In this document: positions 1 to 7,692 of the stretch, piece by piece
Numbering within the stretch: the stretch's first letter is position 1
Layout of the letters: the number at the start of each line of letters is the position of its first letter
Assembly (NCBI GenBank): GCA_902790495.1
Contig: CADASK010000017.1
Span: 1-32,882, forward strand
Direction: 5' to 3'
DNA from: an uncultured Eubacteriales bacterium
Lineage (GTDB): Bacteria; Bacillota; Clostridia; Christensenellales; Aristaeellaceae
Length of the DNA stretch: 32,882 nt
The notes under the pieces: generated by a model
Told to the model about the DNA's origin: nothing
The model's input: the letters and a program-made list of their open reading frames with translations, nothing else
Database searches by the model: none
Translations under genes and position numbers: made by a program

Positions 1-965
1 ACCATGGCGCCGCCGGTGGCGGCGTTGTTCGCGGCTTCAGAGGCGGCGATGCCGTCGATGATGCCGGTGCCGAACTTCTCAGGATACTTGGAGAGCTTGT
101 TCTCCATGGTGTAGCACATGAAGGACGCGATGGTCGCGCCGGCGCCGGGCAGGATGCCGACGACGCAGCCCACGACGGAGCAGCGCAGCAGGGTCCACTT
201 GATGCTCAGCAGTTCCTTCACGGAGGGCATCTTGGTGTTGACCTTGCCCTTGTTGCCCACGCCGTCCTCGGCGGAGAGACGCTTCTTGCTGTTGGTCTGC
301 TTGAGCACCTCGGTCACGGCGAACAGACCGATCAGTACGGGGATCATCTCCATGCCGGACAGCAGGCTGCTCTGGCCGAAGGTCAGACGGGCGACGCCCG
401 CCATGGGGTCCTGGCCGATGCAGGCCAGCAGCAGGCCCAGCAGGCCGGAGATGATGGTGGTGAGCATGTGCTTGGTATCCAGCACCACCAGGATGGACAG
501 GCCCAGGAAGGTGATGGCGAACATATCGCCGTTGGAGAAGGCCAGGGCTGCGCGGCTCAGGGGAGCGGACAGCAGGAACATGACCAGGGCGGAGAACAGG
601 CCGCCGATGGCGGAGGCCAGCAGCGCCACGCCCAGAGCCTTGCCGGCCTCGCCGCGCTGGGCCATGGGATAGCCGTCAAACGTGGTCGGGGCGGATGAAG
701 GCACGCCGGGGATCTTGAACAGGATGGCCGTGATGGAGCCGCCGGTGATGGACGAGCAGTAGATGGCCGTCAGGAACACGATGGCGGGCACCGGGCCCAT
801 GGTGTAGGTAAAGGTCAGGCCCAGGGCCACGGCCATGGTGGCCGACACGCCGGGCAGGGCGCCGAAGATGGTGCCCAGAACGATGGCCACGATGACCATC
901 AGGAACATGGTACCTCCGCCCCAGACTGCGCTAAGGCCGGAAACGAACATTTCGCCTAAACTCAT
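1..965 (-). CDS. tctA: Tripartite tricarboxylate transporter large permease TctA (C-terminus outside window)
   Basis: Large membrane subunit of a tripartite tricarboxylate transporter, which imports organic acids with an ion gradient. My translation of the minus strand from ATG 965 gives 321 residues and runs off the left edge; the family is about 500 residues. Visible family hallmarks are a GALPGVSATM loop near the N-terminus, the signature PGVPSSAPTTFDGYPMAQRG, and a second GILPGAGATIASF loop near residue 280. Long hydrophobic helices lie between them. The start is preceded by AAGGAGGATGTGAAAC, a strong ribosome site. It is the last gene of tctC-tctB-tctA, starting 27 bases after the annotated tctB stop. 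The substrate cannot be read from the sequence. Confidence 0.93.
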   Translation of the reverse strand, partial: MSLGEMFVSGLSAVWGGGTMFLMVIVAIVLGTIFGALPGVSATMAVALGLTFTYTMGPVPAIVFLTAIYCSSITGGSITAILFKIPGVPSSAPTTFDGYPMAQRGEAGKALGVALLASAIGGLFSALVMFLLSAPLSRAALAFSNGDMFAITFLGLSILVVLDTKHMLTTIISGLLGLLLACIGQDPMAGVARLTFGQSSLLSGMEMIPVLIGLFAVTEVLKQTNSKKRLSAEDGVGNKGKVNTKMPSVKELLSIKWTLLRCSVVGCVVGILPGAGATIASFMCYTMENKLSKYPEKFGTGIIDGIAASEAANNAATGGAM

Positions 966-992
966 GTTTCACATCCTCCTTAGACCAGGTTT

Positions 993-1436
993 TCAAGGAA
1001 CAGGGAGAAGGACCGCAGGAAGGACACGGTGCCGCGCGATGGCCAGACGCCACCACTTCTTTTCGCCCAGCAGCATGCCGTAGCAGAACATGATCAGCGC
1101 GGCGGTCACCACGAAGCCCAGGGGCTCCAGGATGAAGGAGGCGATGACCAGCACCACCATGCCCAGGAACATCTTGGACTTGAAGAATTCCAGGCTGTTC
1201 TTGCAGAAGGCGGAGAAGGTGAACTCGGGGTTGCCCTTGTTCTTGCGGATGATCTTGATGATGTTGACGATCAGGCAGATCACCAGCAGGATGATAATAA
1301 CCTTCGGCCACACGCTGGGGTGCAGCACGTTGGGGTTCTTCAGATAGCTCTTCGGAACCTTGGCTTCCAGCACGTGCGTGAAGTAGGTGTACCCCAGAGC
1401 CACGAGCAGGAGGCAGTTGCAGATTAATTCAAACAA
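993..1436 (-). CDS. tctB: Tripartite tricarboxylate transporter small membrane subunit TctB
   Basis: Small four-helix membrane subunit that partners TctA. It is 147 residues from a TTG start that sits about 10 bases after AAAGGAG; I see no better ATG. Hydrophobic segments lie near residues 3-20, 44-60, 89-107 and 107-121, and the position between TctC and TctA supports the call. The C-terminus is odd. The annotated frame ends in a short proline-containing tail (HRVLPAVLLPVP), where the family normally has a fourth helix. A different frame from about position 1035 reads a hydrophobic tail ending FSLFLENLV at a TAA that overlaps the tctA ribosome site. A one-base indel, real or from assembly, is possible. 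Confidence 0.82.
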   Translation of the reverse strand: MFELICNCLLLVALGYTYFTHVLEAKVPKSYLKNPNVLHPSVWPKVIIILLVICLIVNIIKIIRKNKGNPEFTFSAFCKNSLEFFKSKMFLGMVVLVIASFILEPLGFVVTAALIMFCYGMLLGEKKWWRLAIARHRVLPAVLLPVP

Positions 1437-1500
1437 AAGGTTTCAGCTCCTTTTAATTTGCAGCCTGGCAGAAAAGCTCCCTCTATCGCGAAAAGCCGGG

Positions 1501-1558
1501 CGAAGGGTTGCAAGGGGCGATCGCAAAGCCCCTTGCCCGCGCCCGCAGGCGCGGAACC
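1501..1558 (+). repeat. Dispersed two-hairpin repeat, copy R1 (class A)
   Basis: First of ten copies of a family I define here. It begins CGAAGGGTT. Hairpin 1 has arms GCAAGGGG and CCCCTTGC around the loop CGATCGCAAAG. Hairpin 2 has arms CCGCGCC and GGCGCGG around CGCA, followed by AACC. It lies between tctC and tctB, antisense to their transcription. There is no U-tract in either direction, so it is not a standard terminator, but it could alter mRNA stability between the two genes. Confidence 0.85.
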
Positions 1559-1666
1559 CCGCAGCCGGATTGCATCGCAGTGTGGCAAACCCATCTGCCA
1601 AGAATCGCTGAAGCCGGAGAGGAGTCACCTCCTCCCCGGCCGAAAAGGTGTTCCGAAGGAATCAGA

Positions 1667-2659
1667 TTACTTCAGATCGTCGTAGTCCTTTTCCAGGGTC
1701 TCCTGCTCGAACATGTAGTCGCGCAGATCCTTGTATTCCGCGTTGGCGAACGCGACGGTGTCGGCGCCGGGGGCGGGCACTTCGCGCTGGTCATAGGCGG
1801 CGTTCTTCAGGAATTCCTGCCAGGTCGGATCCTGACGGCACTCCTCGATGGCGGCGACCAGGGTGTCGATAGCGCCCTGGGGGGTGCCGACCTTGGTGAA
1901 GATGGCGCGCCAGGGACCGGCGTAGCTGTCGATGCCCAGCTCAGCGGTGCACTCGCAGTCGGGCATGATGTCGATGCGATGCTCGCAGAACACCAGCAGC
2001 GGGATGATGTCGCCAGACTCGATCAGGCCGCTCATGTCGTCGTAGCCGCCGACGGAGAGGTCCACGTGGCCGCCGGCCATGTCGCTGTTGGCAGCGGAGC
2101 CGGAGTCATAGGTCACGGGGTTCAGGGCCAGGCCCTCGGTGGCGATCTCGAAGCACATGCCGTCAACGCCGGTGGCGGTCAGCATGGCCACGGACACCTC
2201 ATAGGGATGCTCGGCGGCATAGGCCTTCAGATCGGAGAAGTTCTTGATGCCGTACTTCTCCATGGAGATCTTGGAGCCGGCCAGCATGTTGATGGAGTGG
2301 ACCAGGATGTCCTGCGGCACGAACTCGTTCTTGAAATCGAAGTCCATGTTGCCCATCATGTCCTGGATGAACAGGGACTGGGTGCCCAGCAGGAAGGTGT
2401 AGCCGTCAGCGGGCTCCTTGTAGGCGAAGGTCGCGCCGGTCACGCCGGAGCCGCCGGTCTCGTTGCGGACGTCCACCGGAATGCCCAGCTTGTTCTGCAG
2501 CAGGGTGGCCATGGGACGGATGGTGCTGTCAGCGCCGCCGCCCAGACCCCAGGGGCAGACGATGGTGATGCCGCGCTCGAACTTCCAGTCCTCGGCGGAA
2601 GCCGCGCACAGGCCCAGGATCATGGTGAGAGCCAGAGCCAGAGCAAGGATTTTCTTCAT
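1667..2659 (-). CDS. tctC: Tripartite tricarboxylate transporter substrate-binding protein TctC
   Basis: Extracytoplasmic binding protein of the TctC/Bug family, 330 residues, the usual length. It delivers an organic acid to TctAB. A signal peptide ends at about residue 22 (ASA|ED). The mature protein starts with the family pattern ITIVCPWGLGGGADSTIRP, then RNETGGSGVTG near residue 65 and the ADGYTFLLG motif near residue 83, which build the ligand pocket. The start ATG follows AGGAGGAGAAACCC. It is the first gene of the operon and has its own promoter about 150 bases upstream. The gap to tctB holds repeat R1, so expression of the binding protein may differ from that of the membrane subunits. 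Confidence 0.93.
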   Translation of the reverse strand: MKKILALALALTMILGLCAASAEDWKFERGITIVCPWGLGGGADSTIRPMATLLQNKLGIPVDVRNETGGSGVTGATFAYKEPADGYTFLLGTQSLFIQDMMGNMDFDFKNEFVPQDILVHSINMLAGSKISMEKYGIKNFSDLKAYAAEHPYEVSVAMLTATGVDGMCFEIATEGLALNPVTYDSGSAANSDMAGGHVDLSVGGYDDMSGLIESGDIIPLLVFCEHRIDIMPDCECTAELGIDSYAGPWRAIFTKVGTPQGAIDTLVAAIEECRQDPTWQEFLKNAAYDQREVPAPGADTVAFANAEYKDLRDYMFEQETLEKDYDDLK

Positions 2660-2805
2660 GGGTTTCTCCTCCTGAATAGTGTATTTTCTTTAAGCGGAAG
2701 AGGCCCGGCGTCATCGAAGCACTGCATCCGCCCAAGGAACGGGTTTGACGGGGACCGCGCTGATGTCCATTCTGGCCCCAGCACAGCCACTTTGTCCGTG
2801 CCCTC

Positions 2806-2834
2806 ATTGTAAACGATTCTATGCAAAAGCGCAA
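2806..2834 (-). promoter_or_regulatory. Promoter of the tct operon
   Basis: On the minus strand TTGCGC (2829-2834) and TACAAT (2806-2811) are separated by exactly 17 bases. The resulting 5' leader is about 140 bases, long for a simple transporter operon. I see only weak pairing in it and no known riboswitch. Confidence 0.7.
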
Positions 2835-2910
2835 ATACATGTCTTGTTATGATGGGGATAACTTCTTTCTTATATTAGTTATGGCTGGGGGTTAACGAAC
2901 GCTTCTCTGG

Positions 2911-2950
2911 ACGCAAAGAAGGCACCCTCCTGCGAAGACGAGGAAGGTGC
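2911..2950 (-). terminator. Intrinsic terminator after the esterase pair
   Basis: Arms GCACCTTCCT and AGGAGGGTGC (one G-U pair) enclose a 9-base loop and are followed on the minus strand by CTTCTTTG. It starts about 15 bases after the stop codon of the esterase ending at 2965. The rest of the interval 2660-2964 holds only this terminator, the tct promoter and the leader. Confidence 0.75.
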
Positions 2951-2964
2951 ACAGGTTAACCGAA

Positions 2965-4242
2965 TCACTTTACGTTGGCGAAGAATTCAAAGGTTTCATC
3001 CATGACCTGCATCCAACCCATATTATGTGCGCCGCCGCACACACCGCGGAAGGTGATGTTCAGGCCCTTTTCCTTCCATTCCTTAAAGTTGGCGATCGCC
3101 TTATCATAACCATTGTTTTCGGTCGCGGCGACCACGCGGACCGGTGTATCGCCCAGCACAGACAGATCTCTGCCGTGGGGGTCAAAACCGGGGCTGGAAG
3201 AAATCGCAGCGAACATTCCGGGATAGTCGCAGGAAATCTGAATCGTGCCACGGCCACCCATGGAATTGCCCATCAGGAAAATGCGGCTTTCATCAATGTT
3301 GTATTTCGCTTTCACCTGCTCAATGGCAGCCAGCACTTCCATCTCACTGAGCACAGAAGCGCGGGCGACAGCAGGATCTTTGTCATTGGCTTTGTAACCG
3401 TAGTCAGCCTGGGCATATCCATTGGGGCACAGGCCAATGAAACCAAAGCGATCCAGAAGCATATCCCAGTCAGCGCCGGCTTCACCGCTGTAGTGTTTCG
3501 TGCGCTCCACGTCACGGTTATCGTTGCCGGTACCGCCGTGCAGGTACACCACCAGAGGCGTGGGAACCTCAGGATCATAGGAGGTGGGAATCGTCAGACG
3601 ATAGGGCATCAGCATCTGGGCTTCTTCAAACCAGTATACAGGCTGAATGACGCCATAGGTCTTGCCCGGAAGGGTAATCTGCTTGACGATACCGCTCGGT
3701 CCTGTGGATCCTTCGGGCAGAGCGGTTTCCTGATAAGACAGGTAGGTATAGCCTTCGCTTTCGCCAGTGACCAAAGCGAGCACCTTGGTGCCTACGCTGA
3801 CAGCGGGAACGCACAGCACGCCATCGACCTCGGCGGGAGCGGCTCCCAGCGTATCGGCCGCGCCGTCGATGGTCACGTCCTTGCTGCCGACGGTCATGTC
3901 AGCCTTGACATACTCGTCTTCCATATGGATCGCGCCGGTGGCGGCGTCATAGGTGTAAGAAAACTGAAACACCTTGCTCAGAGAATCCAGCGGGATCAGG
4001 AAGTCGTCGTCCACCTTGGCGATGGAGACGGGCTGGTCATAGCGCTTATAGTATTCGTTGTCGCGCTGTTCAAGCAGAAGCAGATCTGTATCAGCCTTGA
4101 AGAATGCGGCCTTGATGACGAAGTAGACGTTGGGGCCGCCTTCGATCTGGCCCGCGGGCACCTTTTCCCGGCCTTCGGCCAGACCAGCGCCGAGACTGAA
4201 CACAAACATGAGAGCAAGGACAAGAGCTAGAATCTTTTTCAT
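2965..4242 (-). CDS. Secreted alpha/beta-hydrolase esterase with N-terminal stalk-like domain (copy 2)
   Basis: 425 residues. A signal peptide ends at about residue 22 (GLAEG). Residues about 35-175 resemble the copper amine oxidase N-terminal-like domain used as a surface stalk (GQIEGG..VYFVIKAAFFKADTD; DFLIPLDSLSKVFQFSYTYD). Residues about 195-425 are an esterase of the PHB-depolymerase/feruloyl-esterase type: oxyanion loop HGG at 235-237, nucleophile Ser327 in GNSMGG, catalytic His406 in GGAHN. The acid residue is uncertain; Glu375 is the best candidate. The product probably removes acyl groups from dietary polysaccharide or other esters outside the cell. It lies 46 bases after its paralogue and is probably co-transcribed with it. 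Codon use is more AT-rich than in neighbouring genes. Confidence 0.85.
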   Translation of the reverse strand: MKKILALVLALMFVFSLGAGLAEGREKVPAGQIEGGPNVYFVIKAAFFKADTDLLLLEQRDNEYYKRYDQPVSIAKVDDDFLIPLDSLSKVFQFSYTYDAATGAIHMEDEYVKADMTVGSKDVTIDGAADTLGAAPAEVDGVLCVPAVSVGTKVLALVTGESEGYTYLSYQETALPEGSTGPSGIVKQITLPGKTYGVIQPVYWFEEAQMLMPYRLTIPTSYDPEVPTPLVVYLHGGTGNDNRDVERTKHYSGEAGADWDMLLDRFGFIGLCPNGYAQADYGYKANDKDPAVARASVLSEMEVLAAIEQVKAKYNIDESRIFLMGNSMGGRGTIQISCDYPGMFAAISSSPGFDPHGRDLSVLGDTPVRVVAATENNGYDKAIANFKEWKEKGLNITFRGVCGGAHNMGWMQVMDETFEFFANVK

Positions 4243-4288
4243 CGGTTTACGCCTCCTGCTTATTGATGATGATCAGACAGCTTATCGT

Positions 4289-5566
4289 TTACTTTGCGTC
4301 AGCGAAGAACTGGAAGGTTTCGGTCAAAACGTCACCCTGAGACCAAGCGGTGTTATGATAACCGCCGCCAACGCCGCGGAAGGTGATATTGACACCCTCT
4401 TCTTTGTAGGTTTTCACGACTTCAATGGCTTCATTATAGCCTTTGTCCTCGGTACCCATGACAACGCGGACCGGTTTGTCGCCAATGCCAGTCAGGTCAA
4501 ATTCATGATGGATTGCGCCAGACGGACTGAAAGCAGCGAACAGCTCAGGATAATTATGCGCCAAACTCAGGGTGCCGCCGCCGCCCATGGAATTGCCCAT
4601 CAGGTAAATACGGCTGCTATCAATATTGTACTTTGCTTTCACCTGGTCGATGGCAGCCAGTACTTCCTGTTCGCTCAGCTTGGAAATACGAACCTCAATG
4701 GGATCGTCAGACTCCGCGCCGCCGTAACGGCCATGGCCGTATCCATTGACCGAAAGACCAATGTATCCAAACCGATCCAATTCGTTATCCCACCATGTTC
4801 CGGTTTGCCCGTTGTAATTCAAGGTGCGTTCCACGTCGCGGTTGTCATTGCCGCTGCCGCCATGCAGGAACACAACCATAGCATTGGGAACTTCAGGATC
4901 GTAACTCGTAGGCACAAACAGGCGATAGGGCATCAGCATCTGCGCTTCTTCAAACCAATACACAGGCTGATGAATGCCATAGATTTTACCAGGGATGGTC
5001 AGGCAGCCAACCGAACCGCTAATGCCAGTAGAGCCCTTCGGCAGGCTGGTTTCTTCATAGGCCAGATAGGTGTATCCCAAGCTTTCGCCGGTCACCAGCG
5101 CAAACACCTTGGTGCCTACGCTGACAGCGGGAACGCACAGCACGCCGTCGATCTCGGCGGGAGCGGCGCCCAGCGTATCGGCCGCGCCGTCGATGGTCAC
5201 GTCCTTGCTGCCTACGGTCAGGTCGGCCTTCACGTATTCATCTTCCAGATGGATCGCGCCGGTGGCGGCGTCATACGTGTAGCTGAACTGAAAGATCTTG
5301 CTCAGGGAGTCCAGCGGGAGCAGGAAGTCGTCATCCACTTTGGTGATGGTGACAGGCTGATCATAGCGCTTGTAGTAATCGTTTCCTTTCTGTCCGATTA
5401 CGATCACATCGGTGTCAGCCATGAAAAACGCGGCGTTGATGACAAAGTAGACATCAGAGCCGCCTTCGATCTGGCCGGCGGGCGTCTTAGTGCGGCCTTC
5501 AGCGAGGGCGGATCCCAGACTCAAGACCATGATGATTGCGAGGATGAATGAGAAGTATTTCTTCAT
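4289..5566 (-). CDS. Secreted alpha/beta-hydrolase esterase with N-terminal stalk-like domain (copy 1)
   Basis: 425 residues from ATG 5566, preceded by AAGGAGCCATCAAC; the frame is open further upstream, but the signal peptide MKKYFSFILAIIMVLSLGSA fixes this start. Layout matches the neighbouring copy: stalk-like domain at about 35-175, oxyanion HGG at 235-237, nucleophile Ser326 in GNSMGG, His404 in GGYHN, and a TED motif at 372-374 as a possible source of the acid. The two proteins have the same length and align without large gaps, so this is a tandem duplication. Identity is very high in the stalk domain and lower around the active site, which suggests divergence in substrate. It is the first gene of the pair, downstream of a promoter and a set of palindromes. 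Confidence 0.87.
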   Translation of the reverse strand: MKKYFSFILAIIMVLSLGSALAEGRTKTPAGQIEGGSDVYFVINAAFFMADTDVIVIGQKGNDYYKRYDQPVTITKVDDDFLLPLDSLSKIFQFSYTYDAATGAIHLEDEYVKADLTVGSKDVTIDGAADTLGAAPAEIDGVLCVPAVSVGTKVFALVTGESLGYTYLAYEETSLPKGSTGISGSVGCLTIPGKIYGIHQPVYWFEEAQMLMPYRLFVPTSYDPEVPNAMVVFLHGGSGNDNRDVERTLNYNGQTGTWWDNELDRFGYIGLSVNGYGHGRYGGAESDDPIEVRISKLSEQEVLAAIDQVKAKYNIDSSRIYLMGNSMGGGGTLSLAHNYPELFAAFSPSGAIHHEFDLTGIGDKPVRVVMGTEDKGYNEAIEVVKTYKEEGVNITFRGVGGGYHNTAWSQGDVLTETFQFFADAK

Positions 5567-5642
5567 GTTGATGGCTCCTTCTCTGATTCGGTTGTGGGCT
5601 GGGCTGCGGCGCGCTTCCGGATCACGCGCCGCTATGCGGGTC

Positions 5643-5665
5643 TGTGAATTCACATCCAATGTGAT
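5643..5665 (-). promoter_or_regulatory. Overlapping palindromes downstream of the esterase promoter, candidate operator
   Basis: On the + strand TGTGAATTCACA (5643-5654) is a perfect 12-bp palindrome. It overlaps TCACAT-CCA-ATGTGA (5650-5664), a perfect 6+6 inverted repeat. The half-site TGTGA/TCACA therefore occurs three times in 23 bases. The array lies at about +6 to +27 relative to the predicted start of the esterase operon, a position that fits a repressor. The binding protein is not identified. Confidence 0.5.
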
Positions 5666-5676
5666 TTGGCAAATAA

Positions 5677-5705
5677 ACCATAACATTTGGACAAGGAAAA
5701 AGCAA
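5677..5705 (-). promoter_or_regulatory. Promoter of the esterase operon
   Basis: TTGCTT (5700-5705) and TATGGT (5677-5682) with 17-base spacing on the minus strand, about 110 bases upstream of ATG 5566. The -35 box overlaps one arm of the 5702-5740 hairpin. Confidence 0.55.
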
Positions 5706-5740
5706 ATACTTCTTTCCTAATCGGAATCATAAGTATTTGC
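5702..5740 (-). terminator. AT-rich hairpin, probable terminator of the glutamine amidotransferase gene
   Basis: A perfect 10-bp inverted repeat (GCAAATACTT / AAGTATTTGC) with a 19-base interior that holds a nested TTCC/GGAA pair. On the minus strand it is followed by TTTTTCC, as expected of a terminator for the gene ending at 5828. One arm overlaps the -35 box of the next promoter, so it could also act as an operator. Confidence 0.6.
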
Positions 5741-5827
5741 TTACGGTATTGACTTGATGAATAATTTTCATGTGATGGCGCTTTCGATGATTCTGGGCGG
5801 CAAGGAAGGCCAATCAGGCCATCCGCC

Positions 5828-6532
5828 TCAGGCTTTGCACGCCTCCACAAACGCCCGGAAAATCCCCATGGCCGAACTGTCCTTCGGCCAGAGGTACTCG
5901 GGGTGCCACTGCACGCCCCACATATATCGGTAGGAAGGCACCCAAATGGCCTCGATCAGCCCGTCCGGGGCGACGCCCATCACCTCGACGCCCTCGCCGG
6001 GGCGGTCCACCGCCTGGTGGTGCAGGGTGTTGACGCGCAGGGGCTGGCCGCCGCTGAGCTCCCACAGGGGCGTGGAGGGCAGCGGGCGCACCTCGTGGGT
6101 CGGCACGTCGTGGTCCTCCAGCTGCCGGTGGGCGATATTCGACGGGTGCTGGGCCGGGATGTCCTGATAGAGGGTGCCGCCGCGCATCACGTTGATCAGC
6201 TGCACGCCGCGGCAGATGCCGAGGATCGGCTTGCCCGCCGCCTCGAACAGGCGGAAGGCCGCGCACTCCATGGCGTCCCGCTCGGGGGAGATGCCCACGC
6301 CCACCGGCAGGATCTCCTGGCCGTAGCGCGCGGGGTCGACGTCGGGGCCGCCCGTGAGCAGCAGGCCGTCGCACCGGGCCGCCGCCTCCGCCAGCTCGCC
6401 CTCGTCCGCCGTCAGCGGGAGCATCACCGGCAGGCCGCCGGCCGCGGAGACGCCCTCCATATAGCCCGGGCGCATCCAGTGCTTCATCCGCACGTCCTCC
6501 ACCAGCGGGGTCAGTCCGATCAATGGCCGCAT
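5828..6532 (-). CDS. Gamma-glutamyl-gamma-aminobutyrate hydrolase-like class I glutamine amidotransferase (PuuD family)
   Basis: 234 residues from ATG 6532, which follows AAGGAGGACATCGCG; the open frame extends upstream, but MRPLIGLTP is the typical family start. Visible motifs are GLLLTGGPDVDPARYG (57-71), the nucleophile elbow ILGICRG with Cys107, and the catalytic His210 and Glu212 in VQWHPEY. The family hydrolyses gamma-glutamyl amides such as gamma-glutamyl-GABA in putrescine breakdown. No other putrescine genes are nearby, so the true substrate is open. It is a single-gene unit with a near-consensus promoter and its own terminator. Confidence 0.9.
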   Translation of the reverse strand: MRPLIGLTPLVEDVRMKHWMRPGYMEGVSAAGGLPVMLPLTADEGELAEAAARCDGLLLTGGPDVDPARYGQEILPVGVGISPERDAMECAAFRLFEAAGKPILGICRGVQLINVMRGGTLYQDIPAQHPSNIAHRQLEDHDVPTHEVRPLPSTPLWELSGGQPLRVNTLHHQAVDRPGEGVEVMGVAPDGLIEAIWVPSYRYMWGVQWHPEYLWPKDSSAMGIFRAFVEACKA

Positions 6533-6567
6533 CGCGATGTCCTCCTTGTGATCCGTGTCGGGTGACA

Positions 6568-6596
6568 GTATAGAACGCAGACAGGCTCCTGTCAAT
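6568..6596 (-). promoter_or_regulatory. Near-consensus promoter of the glutamine amidotransferase gene
   Basis: TTGACA (6591-6596) and TATACT (6568-6573) with 17-base spacing on the minus strand. The dyad GACAGG-CT-CCTGTC (6581-6594) overlaps the -35 box and might be an operator. Confidence 0.85.
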
Positions 6597-6721
6597 GGGA
6601 AAACACGGCTTTTTGCAGTTTTTCATCTCGAAACTTTCATTTGCTTCGGCAAGAACGGCCAAAATACAGAGAGAAAACAGAATAATTTGCATGAAATGAG
6701 GACAATACGTGCAATTTGTGC

Positions 6722-6750
6722 TTGACAGCGGGCGGATAGACCCTTATAAT
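6722..6750 (+). promoter_or_regulatory. Consensus promoter of the amino-acid ABC transporter operon
   Basis: TTGACA (6722-6727) and TATAAT (6745-6750), both perfect, with 17-base spacing. The leader before ATG 6816 is about 58 bases and contains GCCGGCAG..CTGCCGCCGGC (around 6763-6790), which can pair into a hairpin. Confidence 0.92.
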
Positions 6751-6815
6751 ACAAGTCACAGCCGGCAGATGAATGTCCCTGCCGCCGGCTCCCACGACGC
6801 AAGGAGGTTATTAAA

Positions 6816-7559
6816 ATGAAGAAACTGCTTTCTCTCGTTCTGGCCCTCGCGCTGGCCCTGTGCGCGGTTTCCGCCCTGGCCGAGGATTACGTCATCGCCA
6901 CTGATACGGCCTTCCGCCCCTTCGAGTTCGCCGATGAGAACGGCAACATGATCGGCATCGACATGGACATCCTCGCGGCTGTCGCCGAGGATCAGGGCTT
7001 CACCTACGAGCTGCGCGTGCTGGGCTGGGACGCCTCCATCGCGGCCTGCCAGGCGGGCCAGGCGGACGGCATGATCGCCGGCGCGTCCATCACCGACGCC
7101 CGCAAGGCCAGCGGCTGGATCTTCTCCGACGGCTACTATAACGCCGCCCAGTGCATGGCTGTGGCCGCGGGCAGCGACATCGCCGGCTTTGCGGATCTGA
7201 AGGGCAAGAACGTCGCCGTGAAGATCGGCACCATGAGCGCGGACTACGCCGAGAGCCTCTCCGGCGAGTACGGCTTCACCGTGGTGACCATGGAGTCCTC
7301 TCCCGACATCTACCAGGCTGTCATCGGCGGCCAGGCCGCGGCCTGCTTTGACGACGCGCCCATCATGGCGGACTACATCAAGTCCAACGGCGTGCCGCTG
7401 AAGCTGGTGGATGGCACCGCCAACGAGGGCGCGGACTACGGCTTCGCGGTGTTCTCCGCCGAGAAGCAGGAGCTGGTGGACAAGTTCAACGCGGGCCTGG
7501 CCAACATCAAGGCCAACGGCACCTACGACGCCATCCTGGCGAAGTACCTGGGCGAGTGA
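6816..7559 (+). CDS. Polar amino-acid ABC transporter substrate-binding protein
   Basis: 247 residues of the SBP_bac_3 family, which captures polar or charged amino acids (for example glutamine, cystine or arginine) outside the membrane. A signal peptide ends at about residue 22 (ALAED). The mature N-terminus carries the family pattern VIATDTAFRPFEF, then GIDMDILAAVAED and GWDASIAACQAGQADGMIAG, with ADYGFAVF near the end. There is no lipobox cysteine at the cleavage site, which is unusual for a Gram-positive binding protein and suggests a freely secreted or otherwise retained form. It is followed by a strong hairpin and then the permease and ATPase genes. Confidence 0.92.
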   Translation: MKKLLSLVLALALALCAVSALAEDYVIATDTAFRPFEFADENGNMIGIDMDILAAVAEDQGFTYELRVLGWDASIAACQAGQADGMIAGASITDARKASGWIFSDGYYNAAQCMAVAAGSDIAGFADLKGKNVAVKIGTMSADYAESLSGEYGFTVVTMESSPDIYQAVIGGQAAACFDDAPIMADYIKSNGVPLKLVDGTANEGADYGFAVFSAEKQELVDKFNAGLANIKANGTYDAILAKYLGE

Positions 7560-7592
7560 GCGAGCCGCTCCGCAGCGCATGAACCTGATTGG

Positions 7593-7624
7593 AAGGACGT
7601 TTCCAGCCGGAAGCGTCCTTCTTT
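7593..7624 (+). terminator. Hairpin between binding-protein and permease genes (attenuator or mRNA-stabilising)
   Basis: A 12-bp stem (AAGGACGTTTCC / GGAAGCGTCCTT, one G-U pair) with loop AGCC, followed by only CTTTCC. The short U-tract suggests partial termination or 3'-end protection. Either would give more binding protein than membrane components. Confidence 0.7.
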
Positions 7625-7692
7625 CCAGCGCAGGGAGATGCAGATATCCTATAGCTCTTTTATGATTTTTCAACAAGGGATGTGAAGCCGTC

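Noticed and set aside
1501-1558. The GCGATCGC word in the repeats looks like the cyanobacterial HIP1 octamer.
   Set aside because: It occurs only inside the larger two-hairpin repeat and varies there (GACCGC, GATCGG); the other genes and features are Clostridia-like.
1443-1628. Short open frames across repeat copies with recurring peptide pieces such as SPLPAPAGAEP.
   Set aside because: They arise because the GC-rich repeats lack stop codons in several frames. There are no ribosome sites, and the conservation is explained by the DNA hairpins.
6595-6692. Upstream extension of the glutamine amidotransferase frame.
   Set aside because: The promoter TTGACA-N17-TATACT lies at 6568-6596, so translation must start downstream, at 6532.
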